Source: Brachionus rotundiformis (lineage: Eukaryota; Rotifera; Eurotatoria; Ploima; Brachionidae). From it: DNA of 64,000 nt. Both the position numbers and the translations under genes were made by a program. The stretch spans positions 4,643,155 to 4,707,154 of the forward strand of contig JAESIW010000200.1 of NCBI GenBank assembly GCA_016802295.1, given 5' to 3'. The notes beneath the pieces were generated by a model, which saw only the letters and a program-made list of their open reading frames with translations, ran no database searches and had not been told where the DNA came from. Below, one piece after another: positions 35,841 to 46,437 of the stretch (its first letter is position 1; each line of letters opens with the position of its first letter).

Positions 35841-36643
35841 TTTCTTGGATCAATTTTCGGAATAAATGAATTTTGGTAAAAGCTAGACCCTTTAAATATT
35901 AAGGTAAGTACCAATATCCGGTTACATATTTGCTTTTGTATAAGATTAATTTTAGATTAGTTATTAGTATACTGGTAACATGATATAAAATTAGGATCAT
36001 TGTGAGTGTTTTTTTAAGCTAAGAAATCAAAGAAATATAAGCTTATTAGTAGGCGTTTTTTAATATAAAATAAACTGTTATATTATTAGTTATTATTAGT
36101 TGAAAAATTTTTTTCAAAATTAAATAAAAACAATTTTTAAATTTGGAATTTGTTATTTCATAAAAAATAGAACGCTTCAAATTGACTCTAATTATTTGAT
36201 TGATTAAAAAATCTACAAACATAAATAAATAATTAAGCACCAATAAACTATTAATAAATATTGTAATGAAATTTTGAAAAGTCTTCTTAAAAGCTTGCTT
36301 TATAAAAGTATCAAGAATTCGATGGCAAATTTTATTGTCTTTTGATTTAAGCTCTTTTGGCCACAATTTATCAACATTACTCTAAATTTGAAAACATGTA
36401 ATTTTAAAATAGAAATTTTTAGAAAATTACTTTATTTTGTTTAAAATACCATAGAAATTTGAAATTTTGAAATACCGTAAACTCGCGTTGTGGACTCTAA
36501 GAGTAAAATTCAACCTTTTTTCTTTTAGAGTTAATACTTTTACATAGTTTCTATGTTATAACAATTAAAATTGAATTAGCTGGAAAATACCTTGAATATG
36601 GGTTATTTTCCATTAACAAAGCCTAAATTTAGCTTTTATTCTA
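35841..36643. other. AT-rich DNA with one unassigned minus ORF
   Basis: A 106-codon minus frame at 36046-36366 is lysine/phenylalanine/isoleucine-rich with a hydrophobic part, as expected by chance in AT-rich DNA. Not recognised. Confidence 0.3.
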
Positions 36644-37355
36644 ACAAAAAAATGGGCTTTATTCTCATTAAAAAATTAAAAATAATAAAATTGTAGAACT
36701 AATTTCGAAATAGAAAATAAGTCAAATCTAAGCTCTTTTCTATTTTTCCACTTTACTCTAGGAGCATTTTTATAAGAAATTAAAGTTACAACATGGTACA
36801 ACACAGAGTAATCAATCTGAACAAGGTCGCATTCAGTTTGGTCAAAAACATAGAGATACATTAGAGCATAGTCATACTCAAGTGAAGTTAGGCCAATTAG
36901 AGAGTCAACCTTTGTCAACTTTTAATAGTAACTCAGTTAGTAATTACATGTTTACTCCTGTCACTATTCAAGTGGCTCAAAATTCAAATCCTCAATTAAC
37001 AGGACGTTATGTACTAAGAGATATAGATGTAAATTCCCAAGTAATTGTCAATAATCAAGCGAATAGTTTTAACTCAAAATTCAAAAAATGTTAATACTGA
37101 TAAAAATAATGAAACAGGTCCAAAGAAAAAGGGAAGGAAAAAGCTTCCACGTGACCAAAATGGAAAAATTCAATTGATTTTTTAATAAATTTTTTAAAAT
37201 TTTCCCTTTAATTTCTTATAAAAATGCTCCTAGAGTAAAGTGGAAAAAAAGAAAAGAGCTTAGATTTGACTTATTTTCTATTTCGAAATTAGCTCTACAA
37301 TTTTATTATTTTTAATTTTTTTAATGAGAATAAAGGCCATTTTTTTTGTTTTATA
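36644..37355 (+). mobile_element. Element with about 140-bp terminal inverted repeats and a Gln-rich frame
   Basis: 36644-36784 is closely matched, inverted, by 37209-37355 (for example 'ccactttactctaggagcatttttataagaaattaaag'). Between them the + strand has a stop-free Gln/Asn-rich frame from about 36787 (QHGTTQSNQSEQGRIQFGQK; later VTIQVAQNSNPQLTGRYVL) to 37094. A one-frame shift then gives a basic end, GPKKKGRKKLPRDQNGK, resembling an AT-hook. No transposase motif is seen. It is probably a non-autonomous TIR element that captured part of a gene, or a gene fragment between inverted copies. Confidence 0.6.
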
Positions 37356-37519
37356 ATGCTATCAATGAAATATTTTATAAAATCAAGAACAAAATACTTA
37401 AAGACAAAATAAATTAATTCATTTAAAATAGACTTGAAATTTAATTTTATTTATTTAAAATTTTTTCTTTTAAAATTAATCACATGAGCCGAAATTTTTC
37501 TTAATTGAGTTAATTCAAA

Positions 37520-39151
37520 ATGTTATATAAATTGTTTCCAAAGAAATTTCACAAATGGACCACACTGACAGGTGGAGTTCTTGTTCAGCTCTCGATTGGC
37601 TCTTTTCTTACTTTCGGAAATATGGTACCATACATAACGTCATACCTGCGTGAATCAATTAAGTTAAATACTCGGTATTCAGATGCCGTATGGATTTCAA
37701 CAGCTTACAATTTTGCATTTTCCACTACCATACTTCTTTCAGGACTTATTATTTCTTATTTAAAATTAAACATAAGGCTTTCAATTTTTATAGGAAGTAT
37801 TCTTCTTTCCCTAAGCACTCTTGTGAGTTATTTTACCATACAAAGCTCTTTCTTTTTGGTTCTTTTTACCTATGGTGTTTTGTTCGGAATAGGATCTGGT
37901 TTTGCATATGTTGGTCCCATTACTTTAGCTATAAAAGTAATTTGTCTTTTTTCTTTTTTAGCTAAAAAGTTTATTTTTTAAAGTGGTTTCCCAAAAAAAG
38001 TGGCTTTTCTAGCTCAACTATTTTGTTCGGATATGGAGCCAGTTCGATCATATTTGACCAAATTCAAACAATGTACATAAATCCAAAGAATATATCTCCT
38101 GACAAAGCGTATTCTCCTTCAAATCCAGATGAAAAGTAATGAATAAAAAAAATTAATGAAAAATTAAAAATTTAACTAATTTTTTTAGATATTTTTCCAA
38201 TCCTGAATTGTTAGCCAGAGTGCCAAGAATTTTTTTAATTCTGGGTGGTTTGTATGCTTGCCTTAGTTTAGTCGGTGTCAGTCTCTTGGCAGAAAAAAAT
38301 GGAGATAATAATATTCAAATAAATGGCTCGGAAGAAGATATGCTAATTAAGAGAAATAATAAGAATAGTTTAGGAATTGAGTATGAAAATCCGTCTGAAG
38401 GTATGACTTTAAACCAAGCATACCGATATGCAGCTTTTTGGATGCTCTTTGGTAAAATATTATCCCAACTTGTTCCTTGTGGTTTAGTGATGACATATTA
38501 TAAAACATTTGGCCAAATTTTTATTGAAGATGACCGCTTTTTGTCCCAAGTGGGATCAATTGCTGCTTTTTTTAATGCGTTCGGAACTTTTTTTTGGGGT
38601 TATTTAATTGATAGATTAGCCTACAAAGTAATTTCCTATTTAAGATATATTTTTTATTAGATTTAATTTAAGATTTGTTTTGTTTCCTTGAGTACATCAT
38701 TAATATCTTTAACAAGTACATTATATTTAGTGCAGTATTTAAACACAAAAATCCTATACGCTATTTATGTCGGATTAATAAATATGTGCCAATGTGGTGT
38801 CTATGTGATCATGCCAACTGTAATTGTGAAAACATTTGGATCAAAAAATTTTCAAGCAATTTATGGAGCCTTGTTTTTATCGCCCGTAACATTTAATACT
38901 AATTTTATCTGATTTAAACCTAACTATTTTATTAAATTAAAAAAAAGCTATTAAGTTCACTAATTGTTGGCCTTCTTGGATCTAATAGCCACCAAATTGG
39001 ATGGTTTTGGCTTCTAATAATTTGTGCACTAATCGCTTTTATAGGTTTTTTTTAAACATGCCTTAACTTAATTAATTAATTTTAAAAAAATTTAGGTTTG
39101 GTTTTGGGCTACATTTTTAATGTGAGAAAATCTGATAGAACAGAAATTTAA
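37520..39151 (+). CDS. MFS transporter, oxalate:formate-antiporter/monocarboxylate-like (paralogue 2)
   Basis: Six exons (37520-37936, 37984-38135, 38189-38627, 38673-38885, 38948-39044, 39096-39151) join in phase to 457 aa. Clear paralogue of the genes at 32537 and 39790: HKWTTLTGGVLVQLSIGSF, YGVLFGIGSGFAYVGPIT, WFPKKSGFSSSTILFGYGAS, FIEDDRFLSQVGSIAAFFNA, CQCGVYVIMPTVIVKTFGS, and a C-terminal tail after the last TM (FNVRKSDRTEI). Extra introns at LAYK/ICF and FIG/LVLG are not in the other two copies; DEK/YF is shared with the copy at 39790. A multipass plasma-membrane carrier for small organic anions is expected; the substrate is unknown. Confidence 0.8.
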
Positions 39152-39332
39152 CCAAAAAATAACAAATTTAATTAATCTATATATTTTTATCATTTAAATG
39201 AGATAATTTTAGTTGGATAAATATTTTTTAAATTATCTAATTTTTTTTATTCATAATTTAAATGGCTTTTTGAATTTACCAAAATCATACTATTCACAAA
39301 AGAAAACTAGAATCATTAATAGAATAATTAAA

Positions 39333-39414
39333 GACGAGGTGGCCGAGTGGTTAAGGCGATGGACTGCTAATCCATTGTGTTTTGCACGCGAGGGTTCGAA
39401 TCCCTTCCTCGTCG
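39333..39414 (+). tRNA. trnS-GCU: tRNA-Ser (anticodon GCT)
   Basis: An 82-nt cloverleaf. Acceptor GACGAGG pairs with CCTCGTC, discriminator G. D arm ggccgagtggttaaggc (A box), anticodon loop actGCTaat in a ggactgctaatcc context, long variable arm (tgtgttttgcacgcga) as required for serine tRNAs, T arm gggttcgaatccc (B box). No intron. It lies between two MFS genes. Confidence 0.96.
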
Positions 39415-39789
39415 ATTGTTTTTGTCACAAAAAAATCTCAATTAAGCTTATTATTAATACTATTTATTGCTGAAAACACCTCTTGGACGATGATTAAGTG
39501 AAAAGGGTTTAGAGTTTAGTATAAAAATAGGTTAATGGTCAATAGGTTTTGATAATATTCCTATTAATTCATTAAGGTTATGTAATTAAGTTTATATAAA
39601 ATTTTATTTAAAAAAGGCGGCATATACATCCATGTTGTTATATGCTTGGCACATTTTCTTGAGAATTGAACAAAAATTTTATGACCAAAAAAAAGATAAG
39701 TGTAATTAAACTAAAAAAGGCGGCATAAATAAATACATAAAAATACATCCATATTGTTAAATGTTTGGAAAATTTTTTACAATTTTTAC

Positions 39790-41364
39790 TTAAATGTCAT
39801 CGCCATTGAATTTTTTTACATTGAAAACAAATCCTAAAATCCATCCAACAAAAGAAATAATTGAGCAAGTAAAGAATAACCGGAACCATCCTAATCGATG
39901 ACCATGTGATCCAAGTTCACCAATTACAAATGAACTCAACAACTAGAAATATTAATTATAAATAAACTAGTTTAAAAAATATTTTAAAAATTTACTGTTG
40001 CCATAAAAATAGCTCCATAAATTGAGTGAAAATTTTTTTGACCAAAAGTTTTTGCTGTAATAGTTGGCATGAGAACAAGTGCTCCGCTTCGGCATGTCAT
40101 TATTAACCCAATTTGAATTGCGTATAAATATTTATATCCTATATATTGAATCAAATAGAGAGTACTTGTTAGAGATACCAGAGAAGTACTCAGAAATAGG
40201 GAGCATATTTTGAAAGGATATCGTTCAACTAAATATCCCCAGAAAAATGTGCTTAAGGCGTTCATTAGTGCCGCAAATGAGCCTATTATGGACAGAAATT
40301 CGTCATTATTCAAAAAAGTTTCACCAAAGGTTTTATAAAAATTAATTGCTAGGCCGCACGGAACAATTTGTGAAAATAAGATTATAAATAGAATCCAAAA
40401 AGCGGGCCTCTTTGTTGCCTCTTTTAGACTCATACCCTCATCTATAGTTTCATAACTAATTCCATAACTATTCTTTTTATGTGAACTATTAATTGAATTG
40501 GTGTTATCTAGTAAACTGAGACACTCTTCTGAATCTGATTTTTGAAATAAAAGGCTTAAACCAATTAATTGAAGGCACAAATATGTTGAACCAAGAACCA
40601 AAAAAACCTTTGGTATTCTGTCCAACAATTCTTTGTTTGAAAAATACCTTTATTTATTTTAAAATGAGTGGATAATTTTTAATTTAGAAATTACTTTTCA
40701 TCTTGATTTGGAAAAAATGTCATATCAGGTGACTGATTATCAGGGTTTATATAAAAAGTTTGAACTTGATTGAATAATACAGAGCTTATTCCGAATCCGA
40801 ATAGGATAATTGAGTTGGAGAATCCACTATTTTTCGGAAACCACTTAAATATAAAATAAATATTGTATAATTAATAATCAATTAAATAATAGGTTTAAAA
40901 AAATCAGAGTTAAAGAAGATTTAATTTCTCAATTTGAAAAAAATTACTTTCATTGCAATGGTTAAAGGACCCATGTATGCCAGACCCGAACCAATACCAA
41001 AAATGATTCCATAAGTAAATAAAACTAAATAGAACGACTTCTGGATTGAAAAATAGGTACAGCAAACTCCCGTTGTGGATATAAGAGCACCAAAAAAGAT
41101 AGAAATTTTGGGATTTAGCTCAAAGTATGAATTTATTAAACCAGTAAGCAGACTGCTTAGTGAAAAGGCGAAATTGTAGGAAGTGGCAATCCAAATTGTT
41201 TCTGAGTAGTGAACATGTAAATTATCATTTACTCGTAAATATGAGGTTATATATGGAATTAGATTGCCAAATGTTAGGAAAGATCCGACTGAAAGTTGAA
41301 TTAAAAAGCCTCCAAGCAGAGTTGTCCATTTTTTATTTCGCTCAGAAAATAGTTTATCTATCAT
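39790..41364 (-). CDS. MFS transporter, oxalate:formate-antiporter/monocarboxylate-like (paralogue 3)
   Basis: Minus-strand exons 41364-40948, 40843-40695, 40647-39996, 39942-39790 give 456 aa. Conserved blocks: NKKWTTLLGGFLIQLSVGSF, YGIIFGIGSGLAYMGPLT, WFPKNSGFSNSIILFGFG, DEKYFSNKELLDRIPKVFL, FLNNDEFLSIIGSFAALMNA, LMPTITAKTFGQKNFHSIYG, and the C-terminal FNVKKFNGDDI, like the NIKKSNGQDI end of paralogue 1. About 12 TM segments. It has the fewest introns of the three. A central cytoplasmic loop (QKSDSEECLSLLDNTNS) is hydrophilic, as in MFS carriers between TM6 and TM7. Substrate unknown. Confidence 0.8.
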
Positions 41365-42355
41365 TTTAAAAAAATGTAATCTAATTTAGCTGCATGATTT
41401 TAGAATATATTTTTAACTTTATCTTTAATTATATAAATGAATCTACATATGTTTAGGAGCATGTTTGTTTCGTAATATATGAAACATCAAACATTCTATT
41501 TTGTTAAACCTATGCTAATAGAAAATGATTTTTCTTATATTTTATTATTTGTTCTTGAAAATGCAATTTCTAATTCAACAGAACATATTGTCGTGGAAAC
41601 GATTTACGATGATGGTAAAGATGTGTGTGCCTGGGAAATTAAATTATAAAATAAACAGAATAAATCTATTTAAGAAATTTGATCAAAATCAACCAATATT
41701 ATGCATGAAATTATTTTTAAATATTATTTTAAAAATGAAAAACTATTAAAAATTCACTATTCTTCCTTAGAAAATAGATATTTTAGATATCAAATTGAAT
41801 TGAAATTATTTGTTAATTTATAGTTTTGGTGAATCTTTATCAATCAGATTTTATATAAACTACTATAAGAGTATGTTTTAAATTTAAAGATACTTAAAGT
41901 CTTAATATTATATCCATATCTTTCCAAATTACAAAATAACATAGATAAATATTTATCCAATAATAATAATAATAATAAAAATAATACAAATAATAGTATG
42001 AGTTACAGCATGGGTTCTTCGGAGTGGGACTAGTGTAGTCTTACTTTGAACAAAAATAGAATAAAGTCGAATAATCAGTATGGTAAATTTCAAGAACATA
42101 AAGATCAAAAATTATTCCGATATTGATAAATCAAAGCATATTAAGAAAAAATATATTTGAAAAATACTGCAGCATAGTGCAATGTACTTTGTTTCATCTT
42201 TTTTGCAAAAAATAAAAACTTTATTTGTTTTTTTAAGGTAAACAAAATCAATAATTAAATAAATTTTTATTACCTTTTTGTCTTTTTACAACAGAAAAAT
42301 TATTTAAATAGACAAAAAACATGATATGAACTTGATATGGCAATGGTTTTTAATG
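41365..42355. other. Intergenic DNA with a small unassigned + ORF and an AAT microsatellite
   Basis: 41479-41649 is an ATG frame of 56 codons with coding-like sequence (ISNSTEHIVVETIYDDGK, DVCAWEIKL). Similar-looking text continues in another frame (HEIIFKYYFKNEKLLKIHYS near 41704), so it may be a gene remnant; no family recognised. A (taa)n-like tract lies near 41960-41990. Confidence 0.35.
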
Positions 42356-42413
42356 TATTTTTAGTTTATATATTTCTTATTTGTATAATTAAAAAATATA
42401 TAAACTAAAAATA
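42356..42413. repeat. 20-bp perfect hairpin at the outer edge of the left arm
   Basis: tatttttagtttatatattt (42356-42375) is exactly reverse-complemented at 42394-42413 with 18 nt between. The outer limit of the large inverted repeat (42402) falls inside its right stem. Confidence 0.8.
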
Positions 42414-43111
42414 AAATCATCAACTATTGCCAGTGCTTGGTTTTTTTAATCTATGAATAGATCAGATTGATTTAGTGTATTAATAGATAAATAACATTAC
42501 ACTGAATGTGACCATAAATATAAAAAATAAAAAGAAAATGTATTAAAAATTATACTGATTGTATTCTTTTAAATTTATGAGAGATTTTGGCTATTTGATT
42601 AAAAGTATTTTAAACTTTTAAAGTTTAAAAAACAAGAGGTAATTCTGTTTGGTAGAGTCAATTGGTTGGTTTTTATCTCAATTCAACTGAAGGACCAACG
42701 AACTCTATTTCTTTGCTAGATAACAAAACAAACTCTTTAAAAAGAAAGACAATATGATTTTATTTATTTTTTCTAAAATATAAATGAAAAAATGTAATGA
42801 TGCATAAAAATGATAAGATGTAAAAATTATGTTTATTCGATTTAAATTATGATTTGTTAATTTTATCAAAAGGAAAATAAAAGTAAAATAATATAATGAT
42901 TATTGTCTAATGAATGATAAGGAATTATTGAATTAAATCCTAATAAAGTAAAACTAATAAAAAAAAATAAATCTATTTTGTTTGATCACATAGAAAATCA
43001 ATTTCTGTTTTTTTTTTAAGTGTGATAGATTTAAAAAGTATCTTAAAAATTTTTAAAAGCAGATTTTGATTTTAAAATAGTAAAAAATAAGTCTTAGGAG
43101 ATTAAGGAAAT

Positions 43112-43261
43112 TTTATTGATTGATATTTTTAGGTTTAAGTGAGTAATTTAGAAAGAGCCAAGGGTTGAAAATTGAGCTGAAGCCAATGGAAGTGGGAGTT
43201 GAGCAGCACCGAATGAAGCTGATCCGCATGGTGATGGGCATGGAGCTGGGCATGGTGGTGG
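43112..43261 (-). repeat. Nested 150-bp inverted repeat: shared 3' ends of the two VPVP genes
   Basis: The last codons and 3' UTR of gene A are identical, in inverted orientation, to gene B at 45434-45583 (from ccaccaccatgcccagc to atcaatcaataaa). With the right arm there are four copies. Both genes therefore use the same C-terminus (SPCGSASFGAAQLPLPL, ending STLGSF) and the same AATAAA. Confidence 0.88.
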
Positions 43262-44088
43262 TGGTGGTGGTGGGCAAGTTTGAACTGGAACTGGAGTTGG
43301 GATTGGAACTGGTCTTGGGCATGGAACTGGAACTGGTACTGGTACTGGTTGTGGACATGGTTGAGGAACTGGTTGTGGTACTGGTACTGGGCATGGTTGA
43401 GGAACTGGACATGGCAATGGTACTGGGCATGGTTGTGGAGTTCTAACTGGAATTGGTACTTCGACTGGTACTGGAACTGGTCTTGGGATTCTGATTCTGA
43501 TTGGAATACGAACTGGACATGGCTCTGGGACTGGTTGCGGTACTGGGTATGGTTGTGGAACTGGTACTCTTACTGGAATTCTGACTGGAGTTGGAATAGC
43601 AACTGGTTGTGGTACTTGATATGGCAATGGTACTTGAACACGGTTGATTTGTGGAACTGGTTGTGGGATTTGAACAGGTTGTGGAACTGGAGTTGGTACT
43701 GGGATTTTGAATGGAGCTGGAACTGGAACTCTTTGTGGAATTGAAACTGGGTATGGGCATGGTTGTGGAACTGGCACTGGTACTGGTCTTGGGCATGGAG
43801 TTGGTACTGGTACCTATTTTTTTGTTCAAATTTTGATTTTCTTTTATTAAATATAATTTTAATTAAAATTTTTCTTACAGTTACGTGTTGTGGTACTGGT
43901 ACTGGAGTTGGTACTGGGGTTGGAACTGGTACTGGTACTCTGCATGGTGGTGGTGGACATGGAGCTGGGCATGGTGGAGGTGGTGGTGGTGGGCATGAAC
44001 CACATGATGAGTCCAATGATGGCAAAGCCAAAGACAATGGAGCTGAAAATTCAGCACCAGCCAACAAAGATGAACCGAAGGAGGCCAT
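43148..44088 (-). CDS. VPVP-repeat Pro/Cys protein A (left copy)
   Basis: Two exons: 44088-43879 (70 codons) and 43813-43148, one phase-0 intron of 65 bp; about 291 aa. The N-terminus is MASFGSSLLAGAEFSAPLSL, then a Cys/Pro block (SCGSCPPPPPPPCPAPCPPP), then about 180 residues of degenerate dipeptides (PVPVPQPVPxP with Arg, Gln, Tyr), then a Cys-Pro block and the C-terminus SASFGAAQLPLPLASAQFST. There is no signal peptide or TM, so a cytoplasmic structural protein is likely, for instance in the intracellular lamina of the integument; that is inference from composition, as cross-linkable Cys-Pro termini around a stiff PVP rod recall keratin-associated or cornified-envelope proteins. Divergent from gene B. 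Confidence 0.8.
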
Positions 44089-44614
44089 TGTAATTGTTAT
44101 TTAAATTTCTTTTTAAAACTAGAACTTGTCTATTCTCAAAATGATATTTGTAGTTCATATTTATATGTGAGTTTTTAATAAACAAAAGCATTTTATCTAG
44201 TGATTTCATCTTTAATATCGAATGCTGAATTCTTTCAATTCTGGGATGTAGGGTTTGGTAACAATCAAAATTGATCATAATCAATAAATTGGATATTTAA
44301 AGAAACAATCAAACAATAGAAATTCAAACTTTATTTCCATAATTTTTACAAATTGTGGACATGAAGTAAAGGTATTGTGAATGATAAGGACTTATGTATT
44401 ATTCGATACATAAACCCTCCGTATTCTACAAACTATTCTTTTCATTTTATTGATAAAACTAAACATTGATTATTTTCAAACAATCATTGATCAAAAATAA
44501 AAAAAATAGTTATTCAATTAAACTCATTGAAGCAGAAAACTTGAAGCACCATATAAATTACCTAAAGTAAAGAAACAAAAATATCAGTTTCTATATTCTA
44601 AGAAATAATTCAAA
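44089..44614. promoter_or_regulatory. Bidirectional promoter between VPVP genes A and B
   Basis: Head-to-head genes with 526 bp between start codons. On the minus strand TATAAATA (44158-44165) lies about 70 bp before the ATG of gene A. On the plus strand TATAAAT (44552-44558) lies about 57 bp before the ATG of gene B. The pair is probably co-expressed. Confidence 0.6.
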
Positions 44615-45547
44615 ATGTTTGGTAAAACCAAATACATACAATCAAATATAAACAAAATTAATTTGTTTGTTTAGGTTCATTCGGCTCTTCATCATTTGGT
44701 TCATCATGTGGATCATGTGAAACTTCATGCTGTCCACCACCTCCACCACCACCACCACAACCAGTGCCAGTACCAGTTCCAGTACCACAACCATACCCAG
44801 TACCAGTAAGAATTCCACGTCACGTTCCACATCCAATCCCAACTCCAGTACCACAACCAGTACCAACTCCAATCAGAGTACCAGTACCAAGACCAGTTCC
44901 AGTACCAACTCCAGTACCAGTTCCACAACCATGCCCTGTACCAGTACCATTCAAAGTACCAGTAAGAGTACCAGTACCAGTTCAACTCACTGTTCACGAA
45001 CCAGTACCACAAGCCCAAACTGTTCAAGTACCAATCAGAGTACCAGTACCACAACCATGTCCAGTACCAACCCCAGTTCCAACTCCAGTACCAGTTAGAG
45101 TACCAATCAGAATCCCAGTTCCACAACCATACCCAGTTGTTGAACACGTCGATGTTCCATACAGAGTACCAGTACCAAAACCATACCCAGGTACATACAT
45201 ATTTATTTTTACTTTTTTTATTTTTCAGCATATTTGTTAATTTTTACCTCTTTCTAGTCCCAGAAAGATTCCCAGTTCCAGTAAGAGTACCAGTTCCACA
45301 CAAATATCCAGTACCACAACCAGTCCCAGTTCCAGTTAAAATTCCAACTCCAGTACCAGTCCCACAAAGAGTTCCAGTCCCAACTCCAGTTCCTCAACCA
45401 GTACCAGTTCCAGTTCCAGTACCACCACCATGTCCACCACCATGCCCAGCTCCATGCCCATCACCATGCGGATCAGCTTCATTCGGTGCTGCTCAACTCC
45501 CACTTCCATTGGCTTCAGCTCAATTTTCAACCCTTGGCTCTTTCTAA
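44615..45547 (+). CDS. VPVP-repeat Pro/Cys protein B (left copy)
   Basis: Three exons fit: 44615-44621 (ATG TTT G), 44675-45190, 45258-45547; introns phase 1; 270 aa. The tiny first exon joins MF-G to SFGSSSFGSSCGSCETSCCP, making an N-terminus like that of gene A. A poly-Pro/Cys block, about 190 residues of PVPVP/QP/RVP dipeptides, and the same Cys-Pro plus SASFGAAQLPLPLASAQFST end follow. Some degenerate repeats have Thr, His, Glu or Ala (VQLTVHEPVPQAQTVQVP). No signal peptide. The exon-1 choice rests on a downstream TATA/ATG arrangement and a GT at 44622; if wrong, the reading frame still starts near 44675. Co-oriented with the virus-like frame at 46042. Confidence 0.75.
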
Positions 45548-45583
45548 ATTACTCACTTAAACCTAAAAATATCAATCAATAAA
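45434..45583 (+). repeat. Nested inverted-repeat partner at the 3' end of VPVP gene B
   Basis: Identical in reverse complement to 43112-43261; see that entry. Confidence 0.88.
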
Positions 45584-46041
45584 GTCTATTTTATCAATTA
45601 ACAAATATTCTTTTTAATTTTTATTCACAAATTTAATTTTAAGTTTATATGAACGATTCATTAATCTTGATAAACATTTTTGTTTTTCTTAAGACTTAAT
45701 CTTAGAATTGTATCGATGTACGACGTTACCAAAACTTAGAATCAATTACATTTACAATTACTCATGTCATACATTTTTGTTATTCTTTACCAAACTTTTC
45801 TTAACTGTTATGTAAGCATAGAATAGATAACTGGTAAATTTTAAAGTTTTTTTCTATTTTTAACTTAACTCTAATTTTCGTAAGTGAAATAACTAACAAA
45901 TAAACGATTTTATTTAATAAGCTTTAATTCTTAACAAATAAATGAAAGTAACCTGATACTTAGCCCTAGGTCTTAGGAGATTTTCCACGAAAAACTTTTT
46001 AACCCTATAAATAAAATAAACTTAACAAAATTTTAGTAAAA

Positions 46042-46404
46042 ATGTCGTATTGGGATACTATCAAAGAAACAGCGTTTAAAACCTACACAAGGATTTCTAA
46101 TTATTATATTAATGATTTAGCAATTTTTTTAACAGGTAGACCAGGTCATGCAGCTCATAAACATCTTCAGCAAGTTGTACCTGCAGATATGATGACACAA
46201 TTATATTTAAAAGATAAAGGAGCTTTTTGGTTAGCAAAAAAAGATCCTGCAATTCAAAAATATTTTCAGATGAAAAAAGATGAAATACAAGAAGTGGCAT
46301 TAGATTCTTTATCAAGTATTGGGGCTTTTAAAATATTTTTGAAAATTGTAATTTTTTTCAATTTTTTTTTATTATTATTTACAAAAGATTATATAATTTT
46401 ATAA
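46042..46404 (+). pseudogene. Truncated 5' part of a virus-like gene (left copy)
   Basis: An ATG frame of 120 codons beginning MSYWDTIKETAFKTY, preceded by TATAAATA at 46006-46013. It is identical to the frame at 49432-49070 but is cut off from the downstream coding part because the inverted repeat ends at 46437, 33 bp after its stop. Contains RPGHAAHKHLQQVVPADM. No PLA2 motif of parvovirus VP1 is visible. Assignment depends on the right-hand copy. Confidence 0.5.
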
Positions 46405-46437
46405 CTTCTTATTTAGTTTAAAATAAAATAAAAATAA

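Larger units (their letters stand above)
42402..46437. repeat. Left arm of about 4.0-kb inverted repeat
   Basis: The reverse complement of this arm is 49037-53055. Coding parts are identical except one CCA (3-bp) difference in a poly-Pro tract. The outer end has scattered substitutions and a roughly 13-bp indel near 43050. Contents: VPVP gene A (-), divergent promoter, VPVP gene B (+), 5' part of the virus-like frame (+). Spacer between the arms is 46438-49036. Confidence 0.95.

Noticed and set aside
39213..39473. 86-codon ORF over the tRNA
   Set aside because: It is simply open through the tRNA-Ser gene and AT-rich flanks; no independent coding signal.
43280..43744. Long Trp/Asn/Tyr-rich frame (NWNWSWDWNWSW...) antisense to the VPVP genes
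   Set aside because: It is the reverse-strand shadow of the (CCA GTA) repeats; the sense frame has introns, TATA boxes, shared termini and a poly(A) signal. The same applies to the copies at 44725, 50243 and 51730.
43430..45430. CRISPR-like or satellite array in the VPVP region
   Set aside because: The period is an irregular 6-9-12 nt codon repeat inside spliced coding exons, with no spacers.
46042..46404. Parvovirus VP1 phospholipase A2 domain
   Set aside because: I looked for the calcium-binding loop and HD active-site pair; only superficially similar residues (RPGHAAHKHL) are present, so a parvovirus assignment is not made.
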